Of a stretch of 33,083 bases of DNA, positions 8,201-17,954 are shown piece by piece. The position numbers and the translations under genes are program-made. How positions within the stretch are numbered: position 1 is the stretch's first letter; every line of letters starts with the position of its first letter. The stretch lies in the NCBI GenBank assembly GCA_035627375.1, contig DASPLX010000018.1, positions 1-33,083 of the forward strand, in the 5' to 3' direction. The notes under the pieces are model-generated. The model was not told the origin of the DNA. It ran no database searches and saw only the letters and a list, made by a program, of their open reading frames with translations. The stretch is from DASPLX01 sp035627375. GTDB lineage: Bacteria > Pseudomonadota > Gammaproteobacteria > Burkholderiales > Burkholderiaceae_D.

Positions 8201-11200
8201 GTCGGCAGTCTTGGAATTCAGCGCGAGACGCGTTGCCGCGATCAGCATGCCCTGCGCATTGGTGGTCGCGGCGACGTTGTTGATGACGGTACCCGCCGAC
8301 GAGATCGTACCGTTGTCGTTGTCGAGGCTGCCGCCGCTCAGCGTGAGCAGATGATTGGCGCGGATCGTGCCCCCGGCGTTGTCGATCATGCCGGCATCGA
8401 GCGACACATCGTTGCCTTGCAAGCCCTTGCTGCCGTCTTCCGCTTTGGTGTTGCCGTTATCGATGACGCCGGCGCGCACCGTCAGTGTTCCGGCGGCAAG
8501 CACCAGGCCGTTGTCGTTGTCGAGCTTGCCCGTGCCCAGGGCGAGGTTGACATCGCCCTTGGCGTTGATCAGGCCGGCGGCGTTGACGAGTCCAGTGGCC
8601 GTGATGTCGATGCCGGCTTCGCCGGTGATGGCGCCGTCGCTGTTGTCGACGTCCGTCGCCGTGACTGCGAGCGCGTCCTTGGCGCCGATATAACCGCCTC
8701 GATTGTCGAGTGTGCCCGTGACGAGCGTGACGGCCTTCTGGCCGACGATCCCCTTGCCCGCACTCGACTGCGTGTTGAGCAACGTCTGGCCATGGGTATC
8801 GATCGTCAGCGCGTCGCCTGCTTCCAGAAGGCCGGCCTGATTGTCGAGCCGGCCGGAGCGGATATCGAGCGCGGCATGCGCGGTGACTCTGCCGCCGGCA
8901 TTGTCGAGTTGCCCGGCGACGGTCAGCGCGAGCGCGCCCGCGGTCGAGGCGATGCTGCCGCCGTGGTTGACGAGGCCCGCGGCCTCGAGCCGGTTGTCGC
9001 CCTGGGAGGCGAGCGTTCCCTGCGTATTGTCGACATCTCCGGAGACCGTGAGCAAGAGTTCGCCGGCGGCCGTAGCCTTACCGTCGCGGTTGTTCATGCC
9101 GGATGCGCTCGCCGACAGTCGGCCACCCGCCGCCAAGACGCCGCCGGCGTTATCGATGATCCCGGTCGTGTCGATGCCCAGCGAGCCGGTATCCGCGGCG
9201 CGCACGGTGCCGCGCTGGTTCTTGATGCTCGGCGCGCCGAGCGTCAGATTGCCGTTGGTGGCGATCGAGCCGCCCGTATTGTCGATTTCCCCGCCGGCCA
9301 GCAAGCTCATGTCGCCGGAGCCGAGCTGAAGAATGTTGCCCCCGGTATTGTTGAAGTCATGGCCGGACAAGGAGACGGCTTCGCCTTGCAACAGACCGAG
9401 CCCGGTATTGGTCAAGACTCCCGATGCTCCCAGGTCGATCGTGAGTTGCCGCTGCGAGATGATCTTGCCGGCGGCGTTGAGCACTGCGTGGCCCTCGATG
9501 GCCACGCTATCGAAGCCTGTGATTTGTCCCGCCGTATTGTCCAGGCTGGCGGCGGCGAGCGCGACCGCGCCGTTGCCGCCGATCGTTCCGTTGCGATTGA
9601 CGAGCGTGCCGGCGGTTTCGACGGAGACTTCGCCGCTGCCGAGCGCGACGATGCGCCCCGTCGTATTGTCGATACCTGCGGCCTGCAAGGCGAGCGCGCC
9701 GGCCGATTCGAGCCGGCCTGCCGCGTTGGCCAGTTGGCCTTGCGCCCGGATGTCGAGCTTGCCTGCACTGATGACGTTGCCACCGGAATTGTCGATGCCG
9801 GCCGCCGAATCGAGAGCCATGTCCCACCGGCTTTCGATGGCACCAGCCTGATTGGCGACGCTCTCCGCGTCGATCGCCAGCTCGCCCGCCGAACGCAGCT
9901 TGCCGCCATTGTTGAGCAGGCTGGCGGCCGCGATCGCGAACCTGCCGCCGCCGGCATGCGTCAGTTCACCCTGGCTATTGTCGATGACGGCCGCTTCGAG
10001 CGTCAGATCGGTGGCGTTGGTGGCAATCGTACCCGCCGCATTCTTGATCGCGCCGGTGAAGGCGAGCACGGCGCCGCCGGTTCCGGTCTGCAGTATCCTG
10101 CCGTCGCTGTTGTCCAATCCCGATGCCTGCAGTGTCAGCTCTTGCGCCTGCAACAGTCCCCGGCGATTGACGAATTCCTGCGTCGCCGTAGCCGTCAACA
10201 CGCCGTCCGCCTGCAACCTGCCTTCCGTGTTGTCGAGCGCACCGGCTGTGACGATCAGATCGCTCTTCGAGTAGGCGAGCCCCCGGGCGTTGTCGAACGT
10301 CCCCGCTTGCACGGCAAGCGTCTGCTCGGCCTCGATGCTGCCGCCGCTGTTGACGAGTTTTCCCGCCGCGGCGATGTTCACCGTTTCGCCGCCCTGGATC
10401 AGGCCGCCCTGACCGTTCAAGTCCGTATTGACGACCTGCCCGGCATTGATGATCAGGTCGTTCACCGTGCGCAGCCTGCCGCCGGCGTTGCCGAGATATC
10501 CGGCGCGGATGTCGAAGGCGCCGCTTCCGGTATGGCGCATGTCGCCGCCGCTGTTGTCGATGACGCCGGCGCTCAGCCGCAGGTGGTCGCCATTGGCGGC
10601 GATGATGCCCTTGGCATTGTCGACGGTGCCGGTAACAGCCAGGCTTGCATCGGCCGTGCCCGATTGCATGATCGTGCCGGCGCCGTTGAGTAGCCCTGAC
10701 GCCTGCACCTGGAGAGAATCGGCTTGCACCAAGCCGCCGCGATTGTCGATGCCGCTCCGCGCCCGTACCGTCAACGAGGATTTCGCGCGCAGTTCGCCGC
10801 CGGCATTGTCGAGGCTGCCGGCATCGAGCCTGAGCGTGCCGTTGCTGCCCACCAATCCGTTTTCGCCATTGCGCAGCATGCCGGTCACCATGAGCGCGCT
10901 GGCCGCGCGATTGGAGGTATCGGTCTGGAGAATCCGGCCGGTCCGGTTGTCGAGTTCGGCGGCCGTCAAATCCATCCTGCCGGCCTGGATCAGGCCAGCG
11001 CGATTGTCCAATGCCGCGCCGACCGTGCCGGCAAACGCTTCGACCGTTCGCAGCTTGCCTTGCCGGTTATCCACTGACCCGGCCGCGGTGAGAGTAAGAT
11101 CCTTGGCGGCCCGGATCTCACCCGCGCGATTGTCGATGCCGCCATCCCGCACATTGATAGCGATGCCGCCGTTGCCGCCGATGAAGCCTTCGGTATTGTT

Positions 11201-14200
11201 CAGGCCACTGATGGCATGAATGGCCATACTGCCGTCCAATACCGAGGCACGGCCTCGCGTGTTGTCGATCCTGTCGCCGTGCAACACGAGACCTTGACTG
11301 GCTTCCAGGAGACCGTCCGCATTGTTCAAGTCGCCCTGGGCACGGATGGTCAGGGCGCCGGCACTGCTCACCCTTCCCTGCATGCTGGTGAACCCGCCAG
11401 CGACAAGAATCGTTGCGTCTCCGCCGGCATGCACGATGCCGCCGGCACCGATCCCCCGATCGTTGGACATCGCACCGGCCTCGATCGATAGCGCGCCGGC
11501 AGTCTGTATTCGCCCGTCATTGTTGTCGAGCGAACCAGCGGCCATGACGAATGCCTCGGGTCCCTCATGGACGATATAGCCTTCGCTGTTGTCCAGGGTG
11601 CCCGCAGCCACGCGCAAAACGTCCCCCGCGCCGCGGATCGTGCCGCCCGAGTTCGATAAGACGCCGTCGGCGCCGATGCGGCCGCCGGAGGAACCGATCT
11701 GCAGCATGCCGCCCGCGCGGTTATCGAGCGTACCCGCTTGCAGATCCATGCCGTCCGCCACGACCCGGCCGCCGCGATTGTCGAGCGCGCCGCCGATACG
11801 GCCGTCGAGTATCGTCCCTGCCTGGAGCAGGCCGGCGCGATTGTCCGCATTGCCGCCGACGGCAATCCGCAGCGCGCCGGCGCTGATCACGTTGCCGGAG
11901 GCATTGTTCCAATCGCCGCCGACGGTAATCGCGGCGTCGCCGCCGCTTTGGATCAGGCTGCGCTGTCCGCCCGTCCCGGCATTGATCAGTGTTCCGGCGT
12001 TGATCTCCAGGTTCCCCGCCGCGAGAATGCTGCCGGCACCGTTGGCCACCGTGCCGCGTCCGGTGATGGCAAGAACGCCGGTACCCTTGTGGCTGATCAC
12101 GCCTTCGTTATTCGTGATGCCGTCCGCGGCGATGCGCAGGCTATCGCCGTTGCCGGCGATTCGCCCGCCGGTGTTGTCGAGCTCTCCGGCGAGTTCGAGC
12201 AGGTTTGCCCCGGCGCCCAGTTGCAGAACGTCGCCGTTCCGATTGTCCATGTCGCCGGCTTTCAGGTGCATCGTCGACGCCTGCAAGGTGCCTTGGCGAT
12301 TGTCGAGCGAACCGGCGATGGCAACGTCAAGGAGAGTTCCGGCCTGCACCGTACCCGAAACGTTCCGGATCTCGCCTGCTCCGGTCAACGATACGCTCCG
12401 GTCCGCGACGACGATACCGCCGCTATTGTCGATCGCGTGTGCACTCAAGACGACGTCGCCTCTGGAACCGATGAAGCCGCCGGCGTTGTCAATGCCGTGT
12501 TGCGCACGCAACTCGAGAAGACCGTCGCCGTGAACTGCCAATTCTCCTCTGACGCCGAAGTTGTCGACGCTGTTGTCGATGCCGCCGGCATGGATGACCA
12601 GTCCGCCCTGCACGCCGAGCTTGCCGCCACGATTGTCGAAGACATCCTTCATCGTCAGCATCAGCGTGCCGTTGGCGTCGATCGTACCGCCGCGATTGAG
12701 AAACTTGTCGGTGTCGATCTTCAGGTCGCGCCCGGCAGTCATCGTGCCGCGCGTGTTGTCGATGCTTTCTTTGGCCGTCACCGTGACCGAACCGTTGGAG
12801 GCGATCGTGCCGCCGGCATTGTCTAGCACCTTTCCCGCGTCGATCTTGAGTGGGGCATCGCCGGGCAAGAGAATACGGCCGGCGTTGTTGTGGATGTTGG
12901 TTGCAGCCAGCGTCATGCCCGTGGCCGCTTCGATGATGCCGGCCTGGTTGGTCACATCGCCGCCGACGGCGAGATCGAGCCGGCCGCCGCTCACGATGGT
13001 ACCGCTGGCGTTGAGCAGATCGTACGTGATATTGAAATTGGCGGACCCGCCGCTCTGGATGCGTCCGCCCCGCGTGTTGTCCACGCGGCCGGCCTGGAGG
13101 TCGAGCGGTCCGGCGGCCACCAGTTTGCCGCCGCCGTTCTCCATGGCACCGGCGGCGGCGATATCGAGCCGGCCGGCGGCGGCGATGGCGCCCTCCCGGT
13201 TGTCGATGCCATCGGCGACCACGGCGAGCCGGTCGGCCAGGATATTTCCTTGCGCGTTACCGAGATCGCCGAGGAGCCGGATCGTCGCCTCGCCGGCGCC
13301 GACCTGCTGGATGGTGCCGGCGGCATTGTCGATGCTGCCGGCATGGAGATCGAGGCTGCCTCCTTGCACGATGCCTTTGCCATTGATGACTGCGCCGGCG
13401 GCGGCGAGCGTCATCGCGCGTTCGGACACCAACGTGCCGCCGCGATTGTCGATACCGGCGGCGATGGCTCCCTGGATGCTGCCCTTGGCGGAAACGATCC
13501 CGCCGGCGTTGTCGATGCTGCCCGCCGCCAGCGCGACGTCGCCGTTGGCGGCGATACGGCCGCCCGCATTGTCGAGCGTTCCGGTCAAGGCGATCGTCAA
13601 CGCCTCGGCGCCTGCGGCCACGACGTTGCCGGCGGCATGGCCGTCGCGTGCGCCGTTTCCGAACGTGTCCGCACGCAACGTCAGACCGCCATTGGCCTGC
13701 AGGAGGCCGCCAAGGTTGCGCAGTGCGCCGGAAGCCTGCACGTCCAACCGGCCTTCGGCCGAAACGGTACCGGCATCGTTGTCGAGCATGCCGATGTCGA
13801 GAGCGATGTCTCTCTTCGCCGACAGCATGCCCTGGGTGTTCGTCATGCGCTCGCCCGCGGCAGCGACGACATCGCCATTGCTCGCCATGGCGCCGCCGGC
13901 GTTGTCGAGATCGCCGATTGCGGTCAAGCTCAGCGTTCCGGTGCCGCCGTGCTGGATACTCCCGCGCGCGTTATCGATGCTGCGAGCATTCAGGGTCAGA
14001 TCGACGGCATTCGATTGCAAAATGCCGCCGGCATTCCGAAAGCCGTCGCTCGCCGTGATCGTCTGCCGCTCCTCCCCGGTCTGGACGATGCGTCCGCCGG
14101 CATTGTCGATCCCGAATGCGTCGAGATGCACGGCATTCCCCTGGATGCGCCCCTCGTCTCGATTGATCAGGCTTCTGCTCGCGGCGATCGATACGGATCG

Positions 14201-15964
14201 TTCTGCCAAGGCCTGTCCGCCGGTATTGTCGAGGGATCCGCCCGTCGTCAGCCGCAAGGCATCACCGGCAAGCAGCCTGCCCTTGCCGTTGTCGAGGCCT
14301 TGCTCCGTGCGAATGGTCAGCTCTCCGGCCGATTGGATGACGCCATCGGTATTGCGCAACGACTGCACCTTGATGTCGGTCGCGGCATTGGCGGCAATCA
14401 CGCCGTCATCGTTGATCAGGACGCCCGCTGCCTTCTCCGTCAGGCCGTCGATTTCCGAGCCACCCTGCCGGCCGTGGATCTGGATCCCTCGGGATGCGCC
14501 TCCGGCCGCCGGCTCCGCAGTCTGTCTCAACGTGCCGCGCGTATTGTCGATCCGGGGCGCCACGATGGAGAGGCGCTCCTTGGCTTCGACTGTGCCAACA
14601 GCATTGATGAATGCGCCGCCGGCGGCAAGCGCAATATCATCCGCCAGAAGAACGCCGTTGCGATGCTCCAGGTTCCCTGTTGCATTCAGCGTCGCCTTGC
14701 CCACGGCTGTGAGCGTAGCGTGCTCCAGCACGGCATTCCTGGCGCTCAGCGCCAGGTCCTTGCCGGCCAGGAGTTGTCCGCCGCTTCTGACATCGCCCTC
14801 GGAGAGCAGCACCAGATCGTGCGCGGCCTTGATCCTGCCGTCGGCGCCGGCGCCGGCAGCGAGGCTGCCGGTGTTGTCCAAGCTGCCCGCTTCGGCCCGC
14901 AGCGTCCGGCCGGCGATCACGACGCCGGTATTGGCCAGCGGGCCGTCGGCATGCAACGTCGCCGTCCCCTCCGCGAGCACGGCGCCAGCGTTGGTGATGC
15001 CCGCCGCGCTGCGGATGGACAAACCTTCCGCGCTGCGTACGCTCCCGGCCACGATGCGCACGTCGCCGGTCTGGGTAATGTCGAGCGATCCGGCCAGGGC
15101 AGCGATGTTGCCGGCACTATTGACGCCCACGCCGTTCTCGCTACCGACCAACCGGATGCTGTCGGCGTACATGCCGCCCAGATGAGAGACATCGATGGAG
15201 ACGGCCGGCGCATCGGAGCCGGCCGTATGCGCCGTTATCGCGCCGGTGTCGTAGTCCACCCGCCCAGTGCCGGTCGCCGCCTCCAGCTTGTTCGCCCATA
15301 TCTCGGCGTTCACCCGCAAGCTACGGGCAATCAGGTCGACTTGATGGACATTACGCGCCGCGAATCCGCTCCCTTCGATGGCGATCCGCCCTTGCTGCAC
15401 CAGAAAGCCGCGCACCGCGCCGTCGGCGTCGAGTTCGGGTCCGCCTGTGGATAAGGTGACGCGCGGCGCGTTGATGAAGCCGCATCCGGCGCAAGTGATG
15501 CCGTTCGGATTGGCGACGATCACGTTGGCTGGGTTGCCGGCGACCTCGGTATGGCCGGCCAGGCTGGTCGGTGCGCTGCCGGTGACCTGGTTCAGGATCG
15601 TCCTGGCGCTCGCATTGCCCAGCATCGGATTGCCGGCGATCCATCCCGCCAATTGACTGCGGTTGTTGGCGCCGCTGTTGTTGAGAACGAGTCCTCGCTC
15701 TCCGACGTTGTAGTCGACGAAACGGTTGTTCGATACGCCCGCCGCGCTGGGCGGAGCGATCTGTACGACAGGAATGCCGTTCGCCGCCACGTTGACCACC
15801 GGCCGTTGGCCCTGCACACCGCGGTCCGGAGTGATCGCGGTCGGCGCAGCCTGTGCATGGACGGAGCGAGCGTACAGCATCGGTGCGACGATCTGCAGGG
15901 CGGCCAGCCAGCCTGCGATCAGGCGCTGCAGCGGGGTATTGCCGGATAGTGTCGTGGTGAACAT
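5276..15964 (-). CDS. fhaB: FhaB/CdiA-type filamentous haemagglutinin, two-partner secretion exoprotein (prematurely terminated)
   Basis: This is a giant secreted adhesin or contact-dependent-inhibition stick exported by the FhaC-type partner encoded upstream. The 3562 residues begin with a signal peptide (cleavage near VHA-QA, about residue 37). A TPS secretion domain follows, to about residue 260, with NNRSQLAG and NPNGITCAGCGF (NPNGI at 152-156). Then come some 2500 residues of roughly 20-residue GxLDNxGGxI haemagglutinin repeats. A non-repetitive segment at about 2775-3378 contains a Tyr/Pro-rich stretch (AELYPPALNRP, GVAPPEPEPLQPYAG) and probably corresponds to the receptor-binding and YP regions of CdiA. 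Repeats resume before the TAG at 5276-5278. The frame then continues for 1017 more codons to 2222, so the ancestral protein was about 4580 residues. The start has an AGGA Shine-Dalgarno 8 nt upstream and lies 16 nt after fhaC. Confidence 0.9.
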   Translation of the reverse strand: MFTTTLSGNTPLQRLIAGWLAALQIVAPMLYARSVHAQAAPTAITPDRGVQGQRPVVNVAANGIPVVQIAPPSAAGVSNNRFVDYNVGERGLVLNNSGANNRSQLAGWIAGNPMLGNASARTILNQVTGSAPTSLAGHTEVAGNPANVIVANPNGITCAGCGFINAPRVTLSTGGPELDADGAVRGFLVQQGRIAIEGSGFAARNVHQVDLIARSLRVNAEIWANKLEAATGTGRVDYDTGAITAHTAGSDAPAVSIDVSHLGGMYADSIRLVGSENGVGVNSAGNIAALAGSLDITQTGDVRIVAGSVRSAEGLSIRSAAGITNAGAVLAEGTATLHADGPLANTGVVIAGRTLRAEAGSLDNTGSLAAGAGADGRIKAAHDLVLLSEGDVRSGGQLLAGKDLALSARNAVLEHATLTAVGKATLNATGNLEHRNGVLLADDIALAAGGAFINAVGTVEAKERLSIVAPRIDNTRGTLRQTAEPAAGGASRGIQIHGRQGGSEIDGLTEKAAGVLINDDGVIAANAATDIKVQSLRNTDGVIQSAGELTIRTEQGLDNGKGRLLAGDALRLTTGGSLDNTGGQALAERSVSIAASRSLINRDEGRIQGNAVHLDAFGIDNAGGRIVQTGEERQTITASDGFRNAGGILQSNAVDLTLNARSIDNARGSIQHGGTGTLSLTAIGDLDNAGGAMASNGDVVAAAGERMTNTQGMLSAKRDIALDIGMLDNDAGTVSAEGRLDVQASGALRNLGGLLQANGGLTLRADTFGNGARDGHAAGNVVAAGAEALTIALTGTLDNAGGRIAANGDVALAAGSIDNAGGIVSAKGSIQGAIAAGIDNRGGTLVSERAMTLAAAGAVINGKGIVQGGSLDLHAGSIDNAAGTIQQVGAGEATIRLLGDLGNAQGNILADRLAVVADGIDNREGAIAAAGRLDIAAAGAMENGGGKLVAAGPLDLQAGRVDNTRGGRIQSGGSANFNITYDLLNASGTIVSGGRLDLAVGGDVTNQAGIIEAATGMTLAATNIHNNAGRILLPGDAPLKIDAGKVLDNAGGTIASNGSVTVTAKESIDNTRGTMTAGRDLKIDTDKFLNRGGTIDANGTLMLTMKDVFDNRGGKLGVQGGLVIHAGGIDNSVDNFGVRGELAVHGDGLLELRAQHGIDNAGGFIGSRGDVVLSAHAIDNSGGIVVADRSVSLTGAGEIRNVSGTVQAGTLLDVAIAGSLDNRQGTLQASTMHLKAGDMDNRNGDVLQLGAGANLLELAGELDNTGGRIAGNGDSLRIAADGITNNEGVISHKGTGVLAITGRGTVANGAGSILAAGNLEINAGTLINAGTGGQRSLIQSGGDAAITVGGDWNNASGNVISAGALRIAVGGNADNRAGLLQAGTILDGRIGGALDNRGGRVVADGMDLQAGTLDNRAGGMLQIGSSGGRIGADGVLSNSGGTIRGAGDVLRVAAGTLDNSEGYIVHEGPEAFVMAAGSLDNNDGRIQTAGALSIEAGAMSNDRGIGAGGIVHAGGDATILVAGGFTSMQGRVSSAGALTIRAQGDLNNADGLLEASQGLVLHGDRIDNTRGRASVLDGSMAIHAISGLNNTEGFIGGNGGIAINVRDGGIDNRAGEIRAAKDLTLTAAGSVDNRQGKLRTVEAFAGTVGAALDNRAGLIQAGRMDLTAAELDNRTGRILQTDTSNRAASALMVTGMLRNGENGLVGSNGTLRLDAGSLDNAGGELRAKSSLTVRARSGIDNRGGLVQADSLQVQASGLLNGAGTIMQSGTADASLAVTGTVDNAKGIIAANGDHLRLSAGVIDNSGGDMRHTGSGAFDIRAGYLGNAGGRLRTVNDLIINAGQVVNTDLNGQGGLIQGGETVNIAAAGKLVNSGGSIEAEQTLAVQAGTFDNARGLAYSKSDLIVTAGALDNTEGRLQADGVLTATATQEFVNRRGLLQAQELTLQASGLDNSDGRILQTGTGGAVLAFTGAIKNAAGTIATNATDLTLEAAVIDNSQGELTHAGGGRFAIAAASLLNNGGKLRSAGELAIDAESVANQAGAIESRWDMALDSAAGIDNSGGNVISAGKLDIRAQGQLANAAGRLESAGALALQAAGIDNTTGRIVALGSGEVSVETAGTLVNRNGTIGGNGAVALAAASLDNTAGQITGFDSVAIEGHAVLNAAGKIISQRQLTIDLGASGVLTNTGLGLLQGEAVSLSGHDFNNTGGNILQLGSGDMSLLAGGEIDNTGGSIATNGNLTLGAPSIKNQRGTVRAADTGSLGIDTTGIIDNAGGVLAAGGRLSASASGMNNRDGKATAAGELLLTVSGDVDNTQGTLASQGDNRLEAAGLVNHGGSIASTAGALALTVAGQLDNAGGRVTAHAALDIRSGRLDNQAGLLEAGDALTIDTHGQTLLNTQSSAGKGIVGQKAVTLVTGTLDNRGGYIGAKDALAVTATDVDNSDGAITGEAGIDITATGLVNAAGLINAKGDVNLALGTGKLDNDNGLVLAAGTLTVRAGVIDNGNTKAEDGSKGLQGNDVSLDAGMIDNAGGTIRANHLLTLSGGSLDNDNGTISSAGTVINNVAATTNAQGMLIAATRLALNSKTADGAGQYLSLGELEFNYDGSYTNTGQLAAAGNMTIRSGGSIVNSGRIEAENVLHLSATDISNLPSGEIQAGTLNLKAAHSLNNNGLIDGGTVNIEAGGAVFNTGRIYGNTLGVTAGIIDNADHAVIAARGSLKFSGGGITNRTDALILSIGDMTINSSGMVYNRSGAIETFGNMTIGAAGVENRNDFFTMATRVVGSERFTGHVLPGGTTPLAAGSYALIGYDHGRLITDSKQYPIALFGAELYPPALNRPIGLDDGSPPTPNYGADSRVWILFGVAPPEPEPLQPYAGQYESCYGEHPGDGCFAYYDLRAAWQAQTAETYAQLDAKIAAFNNDLYSRMVEDWYIVDAIRTTTETRSIGESKPGRISAGGNLTLNGPAGSVLNDKSQIVVGGTIDGSASTVVQIQDKNELQHTDAGTWQLTELVSSRLGDHKRIWHGPGPYEAVHAPVSMGYEPVWKFDKGTAPQLEGDIDPRQAIRIDHGANGATIADIHVSLATQTGGVQADSQTGALTGHGIARFDGVASGAIGSIDSAAGVSGAAAVPGATAGVMPLIDGLAVEDVAATATPPSAGGATGAPASAVTIYGAGGKTSYGVVGTVSGPSRIDSAAVRTTVAGAQSVSTVDGNAVYHAMIDIKAGGNGDLRIRSIAPNLSIPRNALFAVRSEPGVRYLVETDPRFADFSAWINSDFMLRQLGQDPAKVLKRLGDSFYEQRLVTEQIVYATGYPFVGDYRDNEEQYQALMQNGVEFGKAFKLTIGVALSEEQMRQLTNDIVWLVERDVTLADGSVQRVLTPQVYVRVKEGAIRGDGTLIAADNIDLKLTGDLRNGGLIATRDLMKISGENIDNLSGGRLRGGRVDLKARNDINNLSGEIAGNKVRLEAGRDVNVRTQAIETKGLNSTTTELDEIASVKGDKLAIIAGRDLNLLGAEIEAGEDALLKADRHLTVGTVQTGGTMDIGASGHIRATEVRNVGSLIKTGG

Positions 15965-15972
15965 GGGCTAGT

Positions 15973-15976
15973 TCCT
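15973..15976 (-). promoter_or_regulatory. Ribosome binding site of fhaB
   Basis: Reading the minus strand, AGGA occurs 8 nt before the fhaB ATG, inside the 16-nt gap after the fhaC stop. It fixes the start at 15964 and supports co-transcription with fhaC. Confidence 0.6.
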
Positions 15977-15980
15977 ATGA

Positions 15981-17651
15981 TCAGAATTCGGCGCCGACCT
16001 GGGCGCTCATGGTCGAGGACCGGGTATCGAAGCCGGCCGGCCTGTTGCGCGGATGGCCGAAGACCAGTTCGTAATTGAAGCGGTCGATGCGTCCGCGCAC
16101 GCCGCATGCGATGCCGGACAATGTCCTGCCCGGCAGCGTGGCGGCATGCGGGCCGCCGACGCGGCCGGCGTCCAGCGCCGCGAAGATTTCATGTTCTCCG
16201 CCGATCCGCCACACCAGATCGTTGCGCAGAACCTCGCCCTCCTCGGAGGCCAGCGTGGATTCGCCGTCGAAACCGCGTACGGTGTAACGGTTGCCGATGG
16301 AGAAAAATTCGAAATTGGGCACCAGCGTCGCCGCGCGTTGCGCGCGCATGCTTACCTGGTAACGAAGCTGCTGCTGTCCGGCCTGAAACGGCAGCGAAAA
16401 GTTGAGGGTGAACGTCCGCAGGCGGTAGCGCCCATTCCAATCGGGAGCGCCGACAATCAAGCCTGGCGCGCTCGACCGGTCCGGCAGGCTGGCCTTGCTT
16501 CCTACGACAAGATCGAGCACCGCATTGCCGAAGTACTGCCGGTGGGCGAAGCTGGCGTCATATCCGACGACATTGCGATATTGGACATCGATCGCGGTAT
16601 CGTCGATGAAGCTGCGGCTCACCTTGCGGTCGAGTTTGAACTGCAGCGTGCCGCGCGCGCTGGACGTGCGGTACGGAACCCAGCCGATGCCGACTTCGCC
16701 GCCGTGGCCGCGGCCGCTATAGACGATGTCGCTGCCGAAACCGGCAACCGTCTGCTTGTACCGGGTCTGGCTGACGCCGGCCAGGATGGACCAATAGCCG
16801 AACGGCATGCTCCAGTTCAAGCTGGAGGAACGGGTACCAAACGCATGGCTGCCGACATCGGCGTTGCGATTCAGAGTGACGACCAGCGCATCGTGCAGGT
16901 GAAATGGAGAGTCGACGGTCAGGATGGCCCCGATATGCACCTTGCCGGTCGCGGCCGCGCCGGAATCGTCCAGAGTGAGAAGAGTCCGCCAGCGCCTGCC
17001 TTCTTGATACTTGACCACGATATCGGTATCGCCCGGCTTCTCGCCCGGTACGAGATCGAATTCGACGCTGCTTTGAGAAGCCAGGCGACGAATGTTTTCC
17101 AACGCCTGGTCGAGGTCGCGCTGGTTAAGCAACTTCCCCTCGCCGGTGGGCAGTACCAGCGGTGTGAGACCCGGAGGATCTCCTGTGGAGCGGATCTTGC
17201 CGATGCGGCCGGCAAGGATATGCAGCGCCAGACGTCCGGATGCAAGATTTTGCTCTGGAACGAGCACCCGGCTGGTGATGTAACCGCGTTCTATCAACCG
17301 TTGCATCAGATGGTTCTGCAGTGCGCGCAAGCCTCCTGCGCCGACACAGCGATGATGGATCCGACCGGCTTCGGCCTCCAACCAGGGGAATGAATCAATC
17401 CCCTGCCAGTCAAGCACTCGATTGATGAAGCATGGATACTCATCCGGCAGGGAGAAGTTGTCCGCGTTCGAATCGGCGGCCCTGGTAAGCACATCAGCGG
17501 CAGGCGCAACGATTGCCTGTGCATGCTCGAGCCGCTGCAATTGACGCCGCTGCTGCTCCGCATCGGACAGGGACTGGCCATGCGAGACGCCGGAGGCCAG
17601 CCAGGCCGCGAACCATGCCAGCTCGCGTCCGAATGGACACCGGAGTGTCAT
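15981..17651 (-). CDS. fhaC: FhaC/ShlB-type two-partner secretion outer-membrane transporter
   Basis: This TpsB/Omp85-type beta-barrel translocates the adjacent exoprotein across the outer membrane. The chosen ATG at 17651 gives 556 residues beginning MTLRCPFGRELAWFAAWLASGVSHG, a plausible signal peptide. An in-frame ATG at 17729 would add 26 residues; neither start has a strong Shine-Dalgarno. After a helical, Gln-rich N-terminus (AEQQRRQLQRLEHAQ) comes a POTRA-type region containing GYITSRVLVPEQNLASGRL, typical of ShlB/FhaC. The haemolysin-activator barrel follows, with the conserved loop motif VRGFDGE. The protein ends in Phe (MSAQVGAEF), the usual signature of outer-membrane barrels. It is the first gene of the operon and fhaB follows after 16 nt. 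No disruption is visible. Confidence 0.92.
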   Translation of the reverse strand: MTLRCPFGRELAWFAAWLASGVSHGQSLSDAEQQRRQLQRLEHAQAIVAPAADVLTRAADSNADNFSLPDEYPCFINRVLDWQGIDSFPWLEAEAGRIHHRCVGAGGLRALQNHLMQRLIERGYITSRVLVPEQNLASGRLALHILAGRIGKIRSTGDPPGLTPLVLPTGEGKLLNQRDLDQALENIRRLASQSSVEFDLVPGEKPGDTDIVVKYQEGRRWRTLLTLDDSGAAATGKVHIGAILTVDSPFHLHDALVVTLNRNADVGSHAFGTRSSSLNWSMPFGYWSILAGVSQTRYKQTVAGFGSDIVYSGRGHGGEVGIGWVPYRTSSARGTLQFKLDRKVSRSFIDDTAIDVQYRNVVGYDASFAHRQYFGNAVLDLVVGSKASLPDRSSAPGLIVGAPDWNGRYRLRTFTLNFSLPFQAGQQQLRYQVSMRAQRAATLVPNFEFFSIGNRYTVRGFDGESTLASEEGEVLRNDLVWRIGGEHEIFAALDAGRVGGPHAATLPGRTLSGIACGVRGRIDRFNYELVFGHPRNRPAGFDTRSSTMSAQVGAEF

Positions 17652-17806
17652 CGGCTGCGACGCCTGCTTCGGCCTAGGTGTAGGCAAAAAGAATAAAAGG
17701 GAAAGGTGAAACGGAATACCAGGGCCCATGCCGCCGGCAATGCGAAGACCCCGAAAACGAAGATGGAAAACATAGGGCGAATATTATTTCTTTGATAAGT
17801 TTCGCC

Positions 17807-17835
17807 ACTATCTTTTAAATCACATTTTAAATCAA
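17807..17835 (-). promoter_or_regulatory. Candidate sigma70 promoter for fhaC-fhaB
   Basis: On the minus strand TTGATT (17830-17835) is followed after 17 nt by GATAGT (17807-17812). It lies about 150 bp upstream of the fhaC ATG in very A/T-rich DNA. The -35 box is good and the -10 box is moderate. Confidence 0.4.
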
Positions 17836-17851
17836 TCCCCAATTCATGGGA

Positions 17852-17880
17852 TTGTTAATTTGTGACTTATAAGGTATATT
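17852..17880 (+). promoter_or_regulatory. Candidate sigma70 promoter for the H-NS-family gene
   Basis: TTGTTA (17852-17857) and TATATT (17875-17880) are separated by exactly 17 nt. They precede the H-NS-like GTG start by about 75 bp and diverge from the fhaC promoter, within the A/T-rich stretch 17770-17950. Confidence 0.45.
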
Positions 17881-17954
17881 ATTATTTAAATACCATATAG
17901 CGCCATTAAATCAAACAAAAATTAATTAAATTTAATATTTTTCACATTCATACT

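Noticed and set aside
6734..10693. A 1319-codon open frame, and several other long frames, on the plus strand opposite fhaB
   Set aside because: They mirror the repeats of the opposite strand, are Ala/Arg/Asp-rich and low in complexity, and have no start signals. High GC content produces such antisense frames.
7700..15000. Dense short repeats that could be mistaken for a CRISPR or satellite array
   Set aside because: They are degenerate about 60-bp coding units, in frame, encoding the haemagglutinin GxLDNxGG motif. There are no identical repeats with unique spacers.
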